Shown here: piece after piece, positions 29,901 to 41,274 of the stretch
Layout of the letters: the number at the start of each line of letters is the position of its first letter
How positions within the stretch are numbered: the first letter of the stretch is position 1
Assembly: GCA_016711045.1 (NCBI GenBank)
Contig: JADJTT010000003.1
Location: forward strand, 62,001 to 126,000
Direction of reading: 5' to 3'
Length of the DNA stretch: 64,000 nucleotides
DNA from: Saprospirales bacterium
GTDB taxonomy: Bacteria; Bacteroidota; Bacteroidia; Chitinophagales; Saprospiraceae
Program-made: the position numbers and the translations under genes
The notes under the pieces: generated by a model
The model's database searches: none
What the model was told of the DNA's origin: nothing
Seen by the model: only the letters and a program-made list of their open reading frames with translations

Positions 29901-32900
29901 GCTTTACCGATGACGACGGGGGAGGCGACAACGGTGTCCGGTTTGCAGACCTTAACTTCGACGGTTTCATCGACCTCATTCAGGCTGACGGCGATAGCCA
30001 GCGGGATGTTTACCTGAATAATGGGTTTGATGGATGGGAAAAGGTGACTAGTTGGCAAATCCCATTGATCACTCAGGGCGGCTTTACCGAAAAAGACGGG
30101 AGTGGGGATAACGGGTTGAATATCTCCGATGTCAACGGGGACGGTTTTCCTGACTTGATCCAGGCCGACGGCCTCGAGGAACGCCGAACCTATCTGAATG
30201 CCATGACCCGTCCGCCCCTTTTGAGCAGGATCGATAACGGCATCGGGGGGATCATCGAGGTCGAATACGAAACCCATCCCGGAAGGCCGATCATATATAC
30301 GGTGAGCAAGATCAGAGAGTCCGATGGGTTTACATCCAACCTGAGCCGGTTTGAATTTACGGACCCCTATTTTGATCAAAATGTACAGGAATTCAGGGGC
30401 TTTGGACGCTCCAGGTCTTCCGTTAACGGCGCTGTATTTGAGAGCTTCTACCACCAGGCCAACGGCGACGACCCGGCTACTTTCGAGGAAGGGGATTCAC
30501 TCGGCATGGAAGGTTTCGTCTATTTCACTAAAACATACAAGGAAGAGGATCCTAATTTCCTGTACCAGGCGCACCGCAATAGTTGGTCGCTTCATGTCGA
30601 CAAACTGGCGCCCGAATACAGTCTGGTCCAACTTCAAACTGAGATCAATTACGATTATGCTTCCAACGGCATTTTTCATACCAGCCAGGCAAAAGGGTAC
30701 GAATACGACTCGCTGGGGAATGTGACCCGCCTTACCGATTTCAGATACGTAGCTGATGAAAACATGAGTGGCCATTTTACCGATATACTTCCCTCCGACA
30801 ACACCGTTACCCTCACAGAATATGCCCGCGATATTGCCAGTTCAGATCATGTCAGGGGGTTTCCTTGCCGGATCATGGCCCAGAATGCAGATGGGGCTAT
30901 CTTGCGCGAATCGAGGATCTTTTATGATGGGCTTGCGCTGGGACAATTGAATATAGGGTTGCCAAATATGGAACAAAAAATGAGGGTATACACCGACCTG
31001 GAACTGTATCCCACGGAATTTATCGGCAATTCCGACCCCAGCAGCCCGGACTACATACCTTACATGGACACCATCGCCACTTATGTATATGACGCCAACG
31101 GCAATATCGTCCAACGCTCGAACCCCAACGGCGATGTCAAATTCTATTCTTACGATCCGACCGGTATGTATGCCACGTCAGACCGTATTATCCTACAAAA
31201 AGGAAAAACCACTCCTCTTGTTCTGGTAAACCAGTATAAATACGACCAGCGCACAGGGAAACAATCTGAGGTCACCACTCCCACCGGAGCTGTTTCCCGT
31301 AAGACCTTCGATGATTTCGGACGCATCCTCGCGGTAGCCGAAAGCGTTCCGGACGATGTCTCCTCGGTGCTGACCAAAGAAACTTACAGCTACGAGTTGG
31401 TTGGCGTTTCCGGAGGGTTTACAAACAACCGGATCATTCATACCATGCACCAAGACGGCTACGACGTCATTGGACAGGAAATCACCTTTTTGGATGGGTT
31501 CTACAGAACGGTCCAAACTAAAAATCTCACCACCCTTTTGGAAACCCCCGATGCCACTCTTACCGGGTTTCGGACCCTTTGTTATCAATATAACCAGGAG
31601 GGGAAAGTAGCGCGAAGTTTTCAGCCTTATTTCACCCAAGGCGATTTCTTCACCCCCATCGACCTTAGCCTTCCACACATACTGACCCATTTCGACCCCC
31701 TCGGGCGTCTGATCCGTATCCAACCGGTAAATATGAGCGAACCGGATTCCCCCATGGCAGGCGAAACCCGGGAGTATACCCTGGCAGGCCAGCAACATGC
31801 CCGAATTATCCACCAGGGAGCACACGAAACCAAATACCTGTACAACAGCGGCGGACAGATTACCGATATTTTCCAGAAGAACGGAAGAGAGATCTTCCAC
31901 ACCCAATATTTTTACGATGTGCTCGACCGTCTGATCCGGATACAGGATCAATATGGGGCAACGACCACCTTCACCTACGACAGCATGGACGAGAAAAGGG
32001 AAATGAACGACCCCTCAACCGGGCATGTTTCTTACACCTACGACGGGGCTGGAAATTTATTGTCATACGTGGACGCAAAACTGGATACCACCTTCTTCGC
32101 CTACGATGAGCTCTACAGAATATCGTCGAAGTTGTTTTCCAAAAGCCAAGCTGAAGCTATTCACTACACGTATGACGAGTCCGGGTTTACGGGATTCTTA
32201 ACTACGCTGCAGAGTAAGAACGTCGTTTCTACCTATAGATACAACAGCCTCGGGAAGGTCGTCTTCCACAAGCGGAAAATCGGGACCCGGGAGTTTTTGC
32301 TGCGATCGGAATACGATCCCTATGGAAGGATGTTGAACCTGACCTACCCGGACGGAAAAAAAGTGGAATACCAGTATTACCCTTACGGCGCCTTGTTGAA
32401 ACAGGTGAAGATGGGGAATGAGATCCTGGCTTCCTTCGACTCTTATTCCGCATTGGCCAAGCCCGTTGTATACCGGTACGGAAACGGAGTAGTTACGGAG
32501 AATACTTTTTTTCCCTCGAATGAAAAAATTTCCACCACATCGACATTGGATCCCCTGGGCGCTGAAATTCAGGGATTCTCCTACCGCTTTGACGATTATG
32601 GGAATGTCCGTTTTGTTGAAAACCGAAGCCTCCAGAACAAAAAACGCTATGCCTACGATGACCTCAATAGGTTGGTCGAATCGGAAATGTGGGAAGGCGA
32701 CGACCCGCAGGGGCAACAAGAACGCTTTGTCTACGACGCCATCGGAAACATCCTGAAAAAAGATGGGGTGGAATACGCCTATGAAGAAGACCGTCCCTAC
32801 GTGTTGGCGAATCGGGGCGACCAGATTTTCGAACACGACCCAAACGGCAACCAGACCCGGGGACTGGATGGTAAAAAATACACCTACGATGTAATGGACC

Positions 32901-34168
32901 GGCTCATCGAGGTTCGCGACCATGCCAATAAAATCCTGGCTTCATACCTATACGACGCCTCCAACGGCCGTATACAGAAAACCACCCCCTCCGAAACCAC
33001 AATCTACATCGACAACCTTTATGAATTCAACTTGAAAAACACCAAGGTTACAAAATATATTTATGCAAACGGCCAACTCATCGCATCCGTGTCGACTCCA
33101 AGTGGAGGGGGACTTGTTGGCACCAATTATTACCATTACGACCACTTGGGCAGTATCACCCTGATCACCAATGCGAATGGCCAGGTGGCAGCACAATTCG
33201 ACTATACGCCTTACGGGGAGCAGCTCGTGGTTTCCGGCTCCGTAAAGCCTCATTTTGGATTTACCGGGCAGTTTTTGGATCCCGATGTGGGTTTGATCTA
33301 TTATCAATCCAGGTATTACGATCCCGTACTGGGGCGTTTCCTGCAGCCAGACCGCTGGATCCCTCGCCCGGAAGATCCCCAGACCCTGAACCGTTACACC
33401 TATGTGGGTAATAATCCGGTCACGTTTATTGACCCCACAGGCCACTGGTTCGGATGGGATGACCTGATCGCTGCCGGGGTCGGCTTTGCAGTTGGTTTCA
33501 CGGTGGCCCTGATCGCCACCGATTTCGACTGGAGTGTGGCCCTTGAAGCGGGTCTTTCCAATGCAATTACTTTCTGGGTTGCATACAACACGCTTTGTGT
33601 GGGAGGCCTTCTTTTCATCGGCAGTATGCAGGTGGCGGCCACGGTGTCAAACGAGGTGTTTTCCGGGAGCCGGGGAGGAGGGATTGGCGATGCCATCCAA
33701 CTGATTACCACCTTTTCCGCCTCGCCTGTCACCAGTACGGTGGGGCTTATTGTTGGCGTATCCTATATCTTGTTTACCGACCGAACCTGGGCAAATGATT
33801 TCCACTATGTGGACGGGACACTGTGGTTCCAGGATCCGTTCCGTGGGAAAGACGCGATGACGACGGGCGCGGTAATGCATTATAAAGACAACGAAGTATT
33901 CAGCGAACAGGTAGTTAGCCACGAATTGATCCACCGCCGCCAGTTTGGGTTTTCCGGAGACGGATTCATCCCTATTTATTTCCTCGACATCGGCATACGA
34001 ATGGCAACAGGCACTGACAAGGATTCCGCTTATAGAAACACCACTTTTGAAGCTGAAGCCTACGGCAAACAGGACCGGCATGGAAACCTTGGCTCCCCGG
34101 AGGAAGCCAAACAGATCATTCAGTTGTTCGACCAAAATATTTTGGTGACGGCGCCCGGAAGGTTCTGA
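26994..34168 (+). CDS. SpvB / FG-GAP / RHS-repeat toxin-like giant protein with HExxH C-terminal tip
   Basis: A signal-peptide start (ATG 26994, MHLSHTHFRLTFAILFSGFS) leads after an indel at about 27090 into a SpvB-type N-terminus (NLAFPIQLEIPPSRSE, ILYNSGN, GQSWSLSLGYIERST). Two more indels (about 27940 and 27994) precede twelve FG-GAP-like calcium-binding repeats (28.0-30.2 kb). Next come a TcdB-like segment (LLSRIDNGIGGIIEVEYETH), many RHS YD repeats, and the RHS core end RYTYVGNNPVTFIDPTGHW (about 33.4 kb). The last 240 residues are variable: membrane-like helices, then SHELIHRRQFG (HExxH at 33920) and TTFEAEAYGKQ, a pattern like DUF4157-type zinc metallopeptidase toxins. Total about 2,390 residues. 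It is probably exported and polymorphic-toxin-like; target unknown. Confidence 0.8.
28016..30200 (+). repeat. Twelve tandem FG-GAP-like repeats of about 180 bp
   Basis: Each unit encodes about 60 residues with the theme W-x-x-P-x-I-x-x-GGFTE-x-x-G-x-GDNGVRLADVN, then DGF-x-D-I-x-QADG and FINN. The DVNxDGxxD core is a calcium-binding loop found in beta-propeller FG-GAP/VCBS repeats. Units 2 to 5 are almost identical, which suggests recent duplication, and units 6 to 8 carry a short insertion before the INN motif. The array may fold into propellers of about six or seven blades each. Confidence 0.9.
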
Positions 34169-34194
34169 GGAAAGGGATCGGGGCAAACACATCA

Positions 34195-34518
34195 TTGGGT
34201 GGAAATCAATTGAACCCAGTCTCGATTACTGCTTATTCAGTTGAGCAATTGTTGGATTTTCGCCGTTTATCAAAGATTGTTCCGTTGAGATTATCAACGA
34301 GCGTCCTAAAAAAAGGAGACAAAGGCCCTAATGTAGCAAAACTTCAAGATGCTTTAAAAATGGCCGAATTCAACTGCGGCACCTCCGATGGTGATTTCGG
34401 GCCAAAAACAGAGACCGCCGTCAAAGAATTGCAAGGACATTCTCAAGGAGAATTGGAAATAGATGGAATATTTGGAAAACTTACAAGATTGTATTTGAAG
34501 AATCTCCTGGAGGTATAA
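34195..34518 (+). CDS. Peptidoglycan-binding (PG_binding_1) domain, separate gene or C-terminus of the RHS protein
   Basis: The conserved part is VLKKGDKGPNVAKLQDALKM, a gap, then DGDFGPKTETAVKELQ and DGIFGKLTRLYL, a clear PG_binding_1 fold. There is no ATG; the frame opens at a TTG at 34195 and is open upstream through the stop of the RHS protein. A one-base indel in the cccggaagg stretch at about 34155 would fuse it in frame to the RHS tip. Given the number of indels here, it is probably the true C-terminus of that protein; otherwise it is a small orphan gene without a good start. Confidence 0.6.
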   Translation: MGGNQLNPVSITAYSVEQLLDFRRLSKIVPLRLSTSVLKKGDKGPNVAKLQDALKMAEFNCGTSDGDFGPKTETAVKELQGHSQGELEIDGIFGKLTRLYLKNLLEV

Positions 34519-34582
34519 ACAGAGAAATTCCAACCCACGCTGGAATGGAAACCAGCATTTTATCACTTCAAAAACCACAATC

Positions 34583-34996
34583 ATGAAAAAGCTAGCATTC
34601 TTTGTCTTATTGCCACTTTTAACCATAGCCTGCAAATACAATCTGGGCGATACCCTGACCATTCATTACGGGGAGACCATCGAGATTCCTTCCGAAAACC
34701 TGAAAATCACTTTCTCCGATCTCAACGATAGCCGTTGCCCAAAGGGCGTCCAATGTGTAACTCAAGGACAGGCAAGGGCGGTTTTAACAGTTGACAAAGG
34801 CGGGAATAGTGAATCGGTCGAATTGACCTCAGAAGGTCTCTGCTTTGATGAAACCGGTCCTTGCGGAAGTGAAGTAACTGCAATGGGTTACCGCTTCCAG
34901 TTACTGTACATTTATCCGCATCCCGAAAAAGATGTGACGGTGGATTTGAAGGGTTACAGCCTTAAGGTCATTGTAACTATTTATCAAACGAATTAA
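34583..34996 (+). CDS. Small lipoprotein downstream of the RHS protein
   Basis: This 137-residue protein has a lipoprotein signal (MKKLAFFVLLPLLTIAC, cysteine at 17). The mature part has paired cysteines (SRCPKGVQCVTQGQARAVL and EGLCFDETGPCGSE) in a beta-rich body seen in many unnamed Bacteroidota lipoproteins. It would sit in the periplasm on a membrane. Its place directly after a toxin-like protein makes it a candidate immunity or accessory protein, but nothing in the sequence proves this. Confidence 0.7.
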   Translation: MKKLAFFVLLPLLTIACKYNLGDTLTIHYGETIEIPSENLKITFSDLNDSRCPKGVQCVTQGQARAVLTVDKGGNSESVELTSEGLCFDETGPCGSEVTAMGYRFQLLYIYPHPEKDVTVDLKGYSLKVIVTIYQTN

Positions 34997-35011
34997 ATCA
35001 AACCCAACCCG

Positions 35012-35578
35012 ATGTCTGAGCATTCCGCCAACCCGCGCTATACCATCCTCCTCAAGGAGATCGACCTCATCGACAGCAACATCAAAAACCTCGATGACAT
35101 TATCTACAAGACTAAAAATTTTGCCATTGTGCTCTGGGGTGGCAGCTTGTATTTGCTGGCGCAACATGTGAGGGTAGATGGCGCGATAGGTGGTATTCCC
35201 AAGGAAAATCTATTGATCTACCTCACTGCACTGATCCCCATCATTTTCTGGGCTATTCATTACCGCTGGCAGAAACACCTGTCGATGTGCAGTGCACGGG
35301 AGCGAATGATCTCCTGGTTTATCAACAGTCAGGCATTCCTGGCGTGGCTCGAAGGAGAGGAGTCGGTGGAATTTCCAGTCTACGATGTGCCCGGCTGGCT
35401 GTACACCAAACAGGCGGACAGAAGGGATTGGGAACGCCTGGGTGTACAGGCTGAAGAAGCCTACTTGCTTGACCATAGCCAACTCGGCTTTTGGAAGATC
35501 CTTTTTTACAAAGACGCCAAATGGTACTATTCGCTGATGATCGTGATTTCCTTTTTGTTTGGCTTGCTAAAAAACTAA
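35012..35578 (+). CDS. Membrane protein of unknown function
   Basis: This 188-residue protein has an N-terminal helix (LLKEIDLIDSNIKNLDDII), two hydrophobic segments (FAIVLWGGSLYLLAQH and LLIYLTALIPIIFWAIHYRW), a soluble middle and a C-terminal hydrophobic segment (YYSLMIVISFLFGLL). It follows the lipoprotein by 15 bases on the same strand and may be co-transcribed with it. I do not recognise the family. A role as a membrane partner or immunity protein for the RHS toxin is possible but unproven. Confidence 0.65.
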   Translation: MSEHSANPRYTILLKEIDLIDSNIKNLDDIIYKTKNFAIVLWGGSLYLLAQHVRVDGAIGGIPKENLLIYLTALIPIIFWAIHYRWQKHLSMCSARERMISWFINSQAFLAWLEGEESVEFPVYDVPGWLYTKQADRRDWERLGVQAEEAYLLDHSQLGFWKILFYKDAKWYYSLMIVISFLFGLLKN

Positions 35579-35596
35579 TCCCGATAACTATCGGGA
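35579..35596. repeat. Palindrome between convergent genes
   Basis: An 18-base perfect palindrome (tcccgataactatcggga) lies one base after the stop of the membrane protein and 7 bases before the end of the DUF4838 gene. It is followed by an A-run on the plus strand. It may act as a weak bidirectional terminator. Confidence 0.55.
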
Positions 35597-35603
35597 AAAA
35601 AAC

Positions 35604-37873
35604 TCAAAACTCCTCCCCCACCACCACCTCATCCACAAAAATCCAGCAGGGGTTCCCCACACAGGAATGCCACTCCGGACAAACCCCCTGATTCACCCCT
35701 CGCACCCGGATCGCCCGCACCCGCGTGGGATCAAAAGTAGCCTCCACCCTGCGCACGGCTTTCTCCCCATCTGGCACTATATCGATCGATTCCTCATGCA
35801 CCGCCCGAAACACCTCCCCATCTTCCGAGATCTCGATCACCACCTTTTCGGGAAAGAAAACCCAGGACTGCTGATCCTGTAAAAACTGCACGGAGACGGT
35901 CCGGACCGCAGGCAATTCGATGGAGGGCCAATCCTCGCTCAGGCGGAGCGTGGCTTCGAAATCCGTGCCTTCAAATCCCAGCCAGTTGTAGTGGTAGTCG
36001 GTATCGCCTCGCTTGCCGTCGATCAGGATCAAAGGATCGCCGGCTGCGTATTTGGGGGAAGGAGGCTGGGCCAGGTCGAGGGAGACGACGGGAATGCCTT
36101 CAAAAGTTGCACCCTTGAGGAAAACGTGCCAGACTCGTCCCTCATCCAGAAAACGGCGGTAGTCGGCAGCGTATTGATCGGCGTCGTAGCCGCGTTCGTG
36201 CAAATGCAGGTGGTCCGTGCGTTTTAAGCCTTCGACGAACAAAGGCAGTAAACCCTCTGCCATGGGGTTCCTATACTTCATCCCCTTTTCCTCGTCGAAC
36301 ACAGGCACGAACGTCTCGTCCCGAATCTTTACCTGCTCCAGGAAGGCATACTGAACGGGCAGGGTAGCCTCAAACACATGGTCCTCGAACGGGGTATCTT
36401 TGGCGACTGTCCTGGCGCTGTCGAGCAGGGTCATGTACTCGCTGATCTGCTCAGCGGTGAGGAAGGAATTGGCCTCTTCCTGAGGCGTGCCGTAAATGCC
36501 CAGCCAGCGGTCGGATGCTGCCAGGTTTTGCATCAATTCATCAATGTATGCCTTGACAAAAGGTTGTGCCGGACCGTAATACCCCGGTCGAAATCCAACA
36601 AAATGGAATCGGCATTGGCCTGTGGGTCCCACATCAGCTTGGCCAGGAGGTAGGCGCGCCGGTCGGAAAACTCGGAGCGGTCGTGGCCGGAGCCTTGCTC
36701 GAAAAGCATGCGCACCCCGTGCTCATGAAAAAGCTGCAGGTTGGGCTGCAAGGTAGACCAGTTGGGAAACGGACTGATGTAGCTGCGAAATTGCACCACA
36801 TAGTCCCAGATCATCAGGTTGTGGGTGAGCTGCGACCATTCGTCTACATCGCGGGCGAAATCGGTGCAGCCCTCCGCGATGGGCAGCCCCCGGTTGCACT
36901 CGATGCTGCACAGGCAGATGCTGACGTTGTCGGCGGGACGAATACCCTCCGGCGCTTTCCGGGTGTATTGGTAGGCCAGGGTGGAAATGGTTTTGTCGGA
37001 AAATTCGGCCGCCACGGCATTCACAAAGGCCAGCAGGGTGCCGGCGGGTCCGCCATAGTGGGCATCGGACGCGGCGCAGCGCGGGCATTTGCAGTAGTCA
37101 AAATTATCGTTCTGGCTCACCGACCAGTATTGGGCGGCGGGCTTTTCTTCGATCAATTTTCGAAGGGAAGCTATCACTATCTGCCGCACCGTATCGTTCG
37201 ACAAACAGAGCTGTCCCGGCGAGTATTGGGCGCCGTTCCAGCTGTAATACTCGGGGTGCTTGGCGAAGTGCTCCTCCGCCGGGCAAAGTTTGTCGAAGGT
37301 GTGCACGAAAAGCCCCCATTCTGCATTTTTCTTCGGATTGGTCTTCAGCTTATGCCAGCGCGCCCATTCCTCGTCGAACGCCGGCTCGTACCAGAGTTCG
37401 CGATAGGGGAACGCGGGGATTGCGGTAGTAGGTGACAAATCCGGAAGTCGCAACGCCCGAACCTTGGGGATAAAGGCATCCCGGGGACTGTATTTCCGGC
37501 AACCCAATCGCTCAAGCAGGTCATACACGCCGTATTCGGCGCCCAGCTCTCCCCCACCGGCGATGAGGAAATGGCCGTTTTTTCCTTCCAAAAAATACCC
37601 ATCTTCCGGCAATGCAGGCGGGGTATGAAAGCCAAATGTAGAAAGGGAAGGGTCGTACCCGATGAAAACCACCGTGGTATGGGGCTGGATGGTCCCAAAA
37701 GGACGCAGGTCGACAAGGTTACCCCCTGTCATTTCCTCCAGATAGTGCTGAAGGACTTTAGCCGCCCGCAAATTAGATTCGACGGCGGCATCTGCTACGA
37801 CAACCACATTGGTTTGTGCAGAGAGCAGGCATGTTGAAAATGCCAGCAAAAAGAGCAGCGATAGGCCACGCAT
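35604..37873 (-). CDS. DUF4838 domain protein (one-base frameshift)
   Basis: This secreted protein begins MRGLSLLFLLAFSTCLLSAQ, a signal peptide. An N-terminal glucuronidase-like domain follows (AAKVLQHYLEEMTGG, AEYGVYDLLERLGCRKYSP), then the DUF4838 core with WSVSQNDNFDYCKCPRCAA and MIWDYVVQFRSY. A G-run at 36582-36585 (plus-strand C4) lacks one base; adding it gives LLDFDRGYYGPAQPFVKAYI. The C-terminal part ends in a galactose-binding or F5/8-like sandwich. About 755 residues. The family is linked to polysaccharide breakdown, substrate unknown. It lies 5 bases after the nuclease gene. Confidence 0.75.
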
Positions 37874-37878
37874 AATAC

Positions 37879-38820
37879 TTAAATAGTCATCCCTTCGATT
37901 AAAAAAGAAGATTCCTCATCCAACAACCCCCTACCCTGCACTTCCTTCCGGATCAGTGCCACCGACCGTTTGTCTTTGAAGGGTTCAGTAGCCGCCGTGA
38001 AACGGAGCTTGGTCAATTTTCCGATCGTCGACACATTCACCTGATAGATATCTGCTTTATTAAACTCCATGAACAGTTTATCATCCTCCGAAATCAGCAG
38101 ATCCCGGCTCGTTTCCCGTGGATGCACGATCTCCATATTCTCCAGCAACTCCTCCTGTCCCATCAAAAACCCGACCCGGTGCAGGCGTCCACTTGATTTA
38201 GTGAAATAGATGACTTTCCAGAACAGCGTGGGTATCCGCACCTGCTGTCCGTCCACTTCAGACACAAAAACCGGGTCTGAATCGGAGAGCACAGGGCCGG
38301 TAAAAAGATTGATTTTCAATCCTTTATCGACTGTTTCGCTTTTCAGAATATAGTCTTCCAGCCCCCGCCACAACTGCTGATTGAGTTTGGCTACCTGGGG
38401 CACCGCATTGGTATAATAGAAGGTGGAAAGGGCGCCTTTTTTGGCTTCTTCATCGGTATGGCCCCATTGTGCATCTTCCCGTTTCGTCATGTGGCCTTTA
38501 TCAAAATCGCTTTTTTTCGCCGAATACAAGCTGGGGCCCCATTGGTGGGTAGCCTGTATCCGGGGTTCCAGCTGCCAATTGTCCTCCCGGGGCAATCTTC
38601 GAAAGAGGTTTCCATCGATATTGGCCGCTGTATAAATAGGAAATCGCCGTTGGGCGTGTTGCACTGTGCTGAAGTTCTGGTAGTCCAGGATGTTCTTGCG
38701 ATTGTCGGTCACCGGGGCCACCTGCGCGCGTACGCCTTTGCTCAGCGTGGGAAAGCGCACTTTTAAGGTAGGTCCTAAAAAGTCTTGTTGGAATCCTTTG
38801 AGGGGGGGTAACGTTTCCAT
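37879..38820 (-). CDS. DNA/RNA non-specific endonuclease (NUC1 family)
   Basis: This 313-residue protein contains KSDFDKGHMTKREDAQWG, the D-x-GH active-site motif of the beta-beta-alpha-metal NUC1 nucleases (DKGH in place of the commoner DRGH). Supporting segments are RFPIYTAANIDG, FYYTNAVPQVAKLNQQLW and FTGPVLSDSDPVF. The length is typical. No signal peptide is visible, which is unusual for the secreted branch, although the real start could be affected by an indel. It follows the phosphoesterase gene by 66 bases on the same strand. Confidence 0.88.
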   Translation of the reverse strand: METLPPLKGFQQDFLGPTLKVRFPTLSKGVRAQVAPVTDNRKNILDYQNFSTVQHAQRRFPIYTAANIDGNLFRRLPREDNWQLEPRIQATHQWGPSLYSAKKSDFDKGHMTKREDAQWGHTDEEAKKGALSTFYYTNAVPQVAKLNQQLWRGLEDYILKSETVDKGLKINLFTGPVLSDSDPVFVSEVDGQQVRIPTLFWKVIYFTKSSGRLHRVGFLMGQEELLENMEIVHPRETSRDLLISEDDKLFMEFNKADIYQVNVSTIGKLTKLRFTAATEPFKDKRSVALIRKEVQGRGLLDEESSFLIEGMTI

Positions 38821-38886
38821 AATGGTTGATTTTTGGATGACATTTTGAGGAAAAGAAGCCTGAATATACGAAAAAGGGATTTTATT

Positions 38887-41269
38887 TCACTCCCCCACCG
38901 CCAAAAACGCCGCCCTTCTCGGGGCCGGACAAGGCACATCCACTCCCTTTACCGCGGCCCAGATCACCCGGCTGAACTCCAGATCGGGCGCCTGGTCTTC
39001 TTTCCCGAAATCGAATTCTTCGCTCTTTCGTTGCCATTCGTTCAGGGCGGTGTTGGCTTCGAAAAGGTCGGTTTGTGCTTCCAGCGCCTTAAATGGGGCC
39101 ATACCGGGTTTTGCGGTGAAAGAACGCCACATAGGCTCGGCAGCGGCATCGTACTGGCTCATCGGCGGCAAGCCGAGAATGAGCTCCATGGTGCGTAGCA
39201 TGCCGGAGGTGGAATACATCGTGTGGTCGATAAAATGCCGCTTGACATAGGGGCCGGCGAGGTAGGCGGTGGTGCGGTGGGCATCGACATGGTCCGGACC
39301 GTTCTGGGCGTCGTCTTCTACGATGAAAACCACGCTTTCTTTCCAGATGGAACTATGACTGAGGTAATCTATGAACAACCCCACCGCCAGGTCGTTGTCG
39401 GCGACCTCGGCAAAGGGGGTCGGACGACCCCGCCGCAAGCCTTCGGTGTGGTCGTTGATGAAACGCAGGGTATTCAGCTGCGGCACCTGACCGATGGCGA
39501 GCAGGGAGTCGAAGTCTTGTCGCCATTGGGAAAACCGGGTGGTGTCCATCACGGATTGATCCCAACTGGTGTAATACGGGCAAAAGTGATCCTCGATAGC
39601 GGGAATATTGGCTTTGTAATCGTCGGCAAACTCGCCGTAGGTGCGGTAGCTGACGCCATATCTTTTACAAAAATCCCAAATGAAACCGGCTGAGTTGTTA
39701 GCAATTTCGCGGGTCCCCTCGGCATCGTAGGAGCCTCCCCGGCCGCCGTAGTTAGTCGGCCAGTTTTTCTCCAGGTAGTCGGTAGCGTAGGCGCCGGTAC
39801 TCCAGTTGTGCCCGTCGGCACTCACTTCGCCATCGACGTAAAAATTGTCCAGCAACACGAATTCGCGGGCGAGGGCGTGCAGGTTGGGAGTGATCTTTTC
39901 GCCAAAAAGCAACAAAGACGTGTCCCCGTTCCCTCCGGGAATATCGCTGAGCACCTGGTCGTAGGTCCGGTTTTCCTTGATAATATAAAACACGTGTTTG
40001 ATGGGAGAAGGATCGCCTACCCGCATGGGAATGGGGTTTCCTGCTTCACCGGTGGCGCGTGTTTCTTTTTCTTTCGTATAGGGCGTACTGCGGTATACGG
40101 CTTGTGAATAGATAGCTAATTGCCCCTGTCCGGGCGCCGGAATAATGCTGAGGGTACCCTTGAACAAACCGCCGATATATTGCTCGTCCTTCTGCCATTT
40201 GCGACTCGGATTCGGACCTTTGGGATTGGGCCGGGAGGTGAATCCTTTCCCATTCGCCACATACAGGGTATTCTTCACCACCCGCACACTGGTAGGATAC
40301 CACCCAGTCGGAATGAAGCCTTTGCTCCGGCTCTCCCCGGGTTCGGTAATATCAAATACCGCCAGGCAGTTGTTGTCCGCATTGGCGATGTAGAGCGTTT
40401 GGCCATCTTCGCTGATCGCCATTCCGTTGGGGGTGGACCCGCTGGGTGCATCCGGGAACAGGGCCGCGTTCAGCGTCTCGATCACCTTGCGTTGGGGCAC
40501 ATCGATGACCGACACGCTGTTGTCGTTGGCGTTGGCCACGTAGAGGAGCGTACCGGCAGCGTTCAGGAGCAATTCATTGGGGTTGTCGCCTACCGCGATC
40601 GAACCCGAAAGCTGCATGTGCTCCGTGTCAAAAAGTACCACCTGGTCGCAGCCCCAGCAGGAAGCGTAGAGCGTTTTTTTATCGGGAGAAAGGACGCAGG
40701 CATACCCCTCCCCTCCCAGCGGAAACTGATGGAGTATCTTTTTCCCTGCCAGATCGATCACGTACAGCGAATTGTTTTCTTTGGTGACGGCATAGAGCAA
40801 CTTGCAACGATCATCCAGCGCAATGCCGGCAATGGAGATCTTCTCCGGCCAGGGCTCGCCCAGCACAATGCGGTCGGATTCCTCGAGTTTCCCGTTGTAC
40901 GCGGAATTTAAGGATGTAATTCCCATTGCCCGCTGAAGCGTACAGGGTTTGGGAATCGTCGCTCCAGGCCAGTCCATACCAGGCCACCGGTACTTCTTTG
41001 GTATCGGAAATGCGTTTTTTGGCGGTGTGGATCAATTGAATACTCTGCACGCTTTGGCCGTTGTTGGTCACTGCCAGGTAGTTGCCATCGGGAGAAACTG
41101 CCTGGTTAAGCGGGAGGTCGCCCAGGGGCAGGCTCTTTCCTACCTGGGTGATGCCCCAGCCATTAGGCAGAAAGACCCGCCGGGCATCCAGTTGGGGAAG
41201 CGATTGAGCCGGCAAGCAAGAAGGAATAATCCACAGGGAAAGGAAAAGGATCAGGTGGGAGGTTTTCAT
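38887..41269 (-). CDS. YVTN beta-propeller / phosphoesterase fusion (one-base frameshift)
   Basis: It starts with a signal peptide (MKTSHLILFLSLWIIPSCLP). The first half is a seven-bladed YVTN-type propeller (LNQAVSPDGNYLAVTNNGQS, VLSPDKKTLYASCWGCD, NANDNSVSVIDVPQRKVIET). The second half is a phospholipase C / acid phosphatase-like phosphoesterase with IKENRTYDQVLSDIPGGNGD, NFYVDGEVSADGHNW and VFIVEDDAQNGPDHVDAHRT. A frame change at about 40905 (ILKF to AYNGKLEES) joins the two open frames. The total is about 794 residues. Similar fusions are common in Bacteroidota and are thought to hydrolyse phosphodiesters outside the cytoplasm. It follows the saccharopine dehydrogenase gene by 5 bases. 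Confidence 0.82.
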
Positions 41270-41274
41270 GGCGA

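Noticed and set aside
28016..30200. CRISPR-like array
   Set aside because: The period is about 180 bp, in frame, and encodes FG-GAP protein repeats. There are no short direct repeats with unique spacers anywhere in the window.
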